Assembly: GCA_028284905.1 (NCBI GenBank)
Contig: JANQQU010000052.1
Coordinates: 1 to 64,000 of the forward strand
DNA: 64,000 bases
Source of the DNA: Calditrichia bacterium
GTDB taxonomy: Bacteria; Calditrichota; Calditrichia; RBG-13-44-9; J075
Direction: 5' to 3'
Part shown: one piece after another, positions 62,193 to 64,000 of the stretch
Numbering within the stretch: the first letter of the stretch is position 1
Layout: the number at the start of each line of letters is the position of its first letter
The notes under the pieces: generated by a model
Databases searched by the model: none
Told to the model about the DNA's origin: nothing
Seen by the model: only the letters and a program-made list of their open reading frames with translations
Position numbers and translations under genes: made by a program

Positions 62193-64000
62193 TCATTGAC
62201 TAACTTGCCCATTCTCTGGCAGCAATCCACTAAAAACCACCGTCGTTCCTTTATGACCGTTACTGGAGAGAATCGTAAAATCGGCATTCAACTTTCTGGC
62301 TCTTTCTTTCATATTTTTAATGCCGAGGCCGGTTGTTTTCTGCACTTTCACTGCCACCGGTGCTACAGTAGCTTCCTGGGACGGCAGCGCGGAAACACTT
62401 GATGATTTTGCCGGCCGGTTTGCTCTCGGCATTTCCGCCGGAAAAAAACCGACGCCGTCATCACGAAGGACGATGCGCAGGAAATTATTTTCGACACTAA
62501 CATCCAGCATAACATTCCGGCAATCGGAATGCTTCAGGATGTTATTCATCGCTTCTTTGAACATCAGGATGATGTGTCGTTTCCAGTCCATCGTCAAACT
62601 TATATCGTCCAACAATTTTCGGGAGATTCCCTGCACCTGAAAAGAGATTCCGGTTTTATCGAAGAATTCATCCCCAAAATCTTTCAGACGAATCATCACT
62701 TCATAGAGAGAGTCTTTACTGGGATCCAGCGTCCAAAGAAAATCGCGCATGCCATTATAGAGGTTGCTGGAAATATCGCTAATGCGGTTCAAATAATCGA
62801 GATTTTCCGGGGAAACCGAATCGTAGCTTCTCCGGATAAGTTCGCTAAAAAGCGAAATTTTCGTGAGCTTATGCCCCAGCTCATCGTGAAAATCTGCCGC
62901 CGCCTTTTTCCGCACCCGCTCAATCTGACGCATTTGTTCCACCTTGACGCCCACCCGGTAATTATGGATCAACACAATTACCGAAACCACGCTAACCATC
63001 GCCAGCAGATAAAACCACCAGGTTTGCCAAAACGGCGGGGCAATTTCGATATTTATCGATGCGCCGGTTTCATTCCAGGTGGCATCACTGTTAGCCGCTT
63101 TCACCCGAAAAGTGTATTCACCCGGGTCCAGATTGGTATAACTGGCATAACGGCGGGCGCCGCTGTACACCCAATCGTTATCAAAGCCAATCAATTGATA
63201 GGCGTATTCATTTTTCAGGGAATTAGTATAATCCAGCGCTACAAATTCGAAGGAAAAAAAGTTCTCCTCATAACTGAGCTGAATCGGCCCGTCTTCCCGC
63301 CACAACTGCTGATCGGATTTATCAAAAATCTTGAAGTCGGTAATAAGCACCGGTGGCTGGACGGCATTCTCCCTTAAGCTATCGGGATGAAAACAGGTAA
63401 ACCCGTTAATGCCGGCAAAATACATTTTCCCCAGGGTGCCTTTTGCCGCTACTTCCCGATTAAATTGATTACTTTGCAAGCCGTCATTCACATTATAATT
63501 CTGGAATGTTTCCTTGACAGGATCGAAGCAGGACAATCCACTATTGGTGCTGATCCATAATTTTCCGTGGGCGTCTTCCAGGATGCCCTGCACCATATTG
63601 TTTGGCAACCCTTCCCGGGTGGTATATGCTTTAAACGTACCGGTTTCCGGCTGGAAGCGGCTGATGCCACCGCTGTAGGTACCTACCCAAAGCACATCAT
63701 CGGCAGAGTGAAGCAGAGTAGTGACAGATTTACTGTTCAATGCACCGGAATGTTTAAGGTCTCCCGGGAAATGAGTAAATTTTTCCGTGACGGTGTCAAA
63801 CTTGCTTAAACCACCGCCGACGACGCCAACCCAGATATAACGGTGAGTAGTATCTTTACCAGCCCGGATCGTCCAGATCTCATTCGTCATCGGGCCATCC
63901 TCGCTAAACAGACTGCCCTGGGCGGGGACGGTTTGTTGATAATGCCGGGATTTTCCGCTGCGAGTATCGAAACGGACAATTCCCTTCCCGGACGTTGCAA
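62193..64000 (-). CDS. Two-component propeller / Y_Y_Y sensor histidine kinase (5' end outside window)
   Basis: The reading frame is open to the window edge, so the N-terminus is missing. The visible part begins inside beta-propeller repeats (VLWVGTYSGGISRFQPETG, GKLWISTNSGLSCFDP), followed by the Y_Y_Y domain (YAYQLIGFDNDW ... GEYTFRVKAANSD), one membrane helix (WWFYLLAMVSVVSVIVLI), a HisKA_3 dimerisation box with FHDELGH, and an HATPase with RDDGVGFFP. It is the hybrid-free form of the family, pairing with the LuxR regulator just downstream. Such sensors often detect polysaccharide or surface signals. A Met codon at 63890 is internal, not the start. Confidence 0.93.
   Translation of the reverse strand, partial: ATSGKGIVRFDTRSGKSRHYQQTVPAQGSLFSEDGPMTNEIWTIRAGKDTTHRYIWVGVVGGGLSKFDTVTEKFTHFPGDLKHSGALNSKSVTTLLHSADDVLWVGTYSGGISRFQPETGTFKAYTTREGLPNNMVQGILEDAHGKLWISTNSGLSCFDPVKETFQNYNVNDGLQSNQFNREVAAKGTLGKMYFAGINGFTCFHPDSLRENAVQPPVLITDFKIFDKSDQQLWREDGPIQLSYEENFFSFEFVALDYTNSLKNEYAYQLIGFDNDWVYSGARRYASYTNLDPGEYTFRVKAANSDATWNETGASINIEIAPPFWQTWWFYLLAMVSVVSVIVLIHNYRVGVKVEQMRQIERVRKKAAADFHDELGHKLTKISLFSELIRRSYDSVSPENLDYLNRISDISSNLYNGMRDFLWTLDPSKDSLYEVMIRLKDFGDEFFDKTGISFQVQGISRKLLDDISLTMDWKRHIILMFKEAMNNILKHSDCRNVMLDVSVENNFLRIVLRDDGVGFFPAEMPRANRPAKSSSVSALPSQEATVAPVAVKVQKTTGLGIKNMKERARKLNADFTILSSNGHKGTTVVFSGLLPENGQVSQ

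Overview
The window reads as chromosomal DNA of a free-living, Gram-negative, facultatively anaerobic bacterium of the FCB (Fibrobacterota-Chlorobiota-Bacteroidota) neighbourhood. A Calditrichota-like lineage is my best guess, and that is an inference. The evidence is a secreted repeat protein with a type IX-like C-terminal sorting domain (PNPFN start), a fused CcoN-CcoO oxidase subunit with a short one-haem CcoP, a two-component propeller/Y_Y_Y sensor kinase, outer-membrane and RND-type proteins, and a tetrameric sulfhydrogenase-type [NiFe] hydrogenase. No rRNA, tRNA, CRISPR array or transposase was recognised.

Layout. 0.2-3.3 kb: surface-glycan genes (sulfotransferase, WbqC-like, glycosyltransferase). 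3.3-4.2 kb: a CBS-domain/response-regulator pair. 4.5-13.1 kb: a complete leftward cbb3 oxidase operon (TauE/SafE-like, ccoI, ccoS, ccoNO, ccoQ, ccoP, ccoG, ccoH). 13.5-19.1 kb: a type IX-like secreted repeat protein and an operon of a small exported protein, a YceI protein and a TPR protein. 19.7-33.3 kb: a long rightward run joining a Na+-pumping biotin-dependent acyl-CoA decarboxylase, pyruvate:ferredoxin oxidoreductase, a DHOD-like protein and the hydrogenase with its protease. 33.6-45.0 kb: radical SAM protein, GCS2-CBS fusion, acyl-CoA synthetase, a CNBD protein, a tandem universal stress protein, an NtrC-type response regulator with a PAS kinase, and a GntP permease. 45-53.4 kb: small proteins, Crp and AraC regulators, and a LolA-like/beta-barrel/MMPL export trio. 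53.4-57.3 kb: two genes (astacin-like metalloprotease and a putative leukocidin-like pore-forming protein) between long inverted repeat arms. 57.3-64 kb: a GAF sigma-54 activator, a Ser/Thr kinase-TPR protein, and a LuxR regulator with its propeller sensor kinase (cut by the window edge).

Two signals stand out. First, six promoters share a near-identical sigma-54 -24/-12 element (consensus TTGGYAAGnnATTTGYT), with a weaker seventh. The five intergenic regions holding the six strong ones also carry repeated TGCCACA/TGTGGC words, mostly 60-290 bp upstream of the -24 element. They sit before the cbb3 operon, the CBS/response-regulator pair, the YceI operon, the decarboxylase-PFOR-hydrogenase run, the radical SAM gene and the universal stress gene. 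This looks like one low-oxygen/energy regulon, and the NtrC-type regulator and PAS kinase in the window are candidate controllers. Second, the protease/pore-former pair enclosed by roughly 350-bp inverted arms resembles a self-contained toxin-plus-activator cassette.

Several families of short palindromic intergenic repeats are scattered through the window. Some make strong terminator-like hairpins. Homology calls are made by eye from remembered family motifs; no database search was possible.
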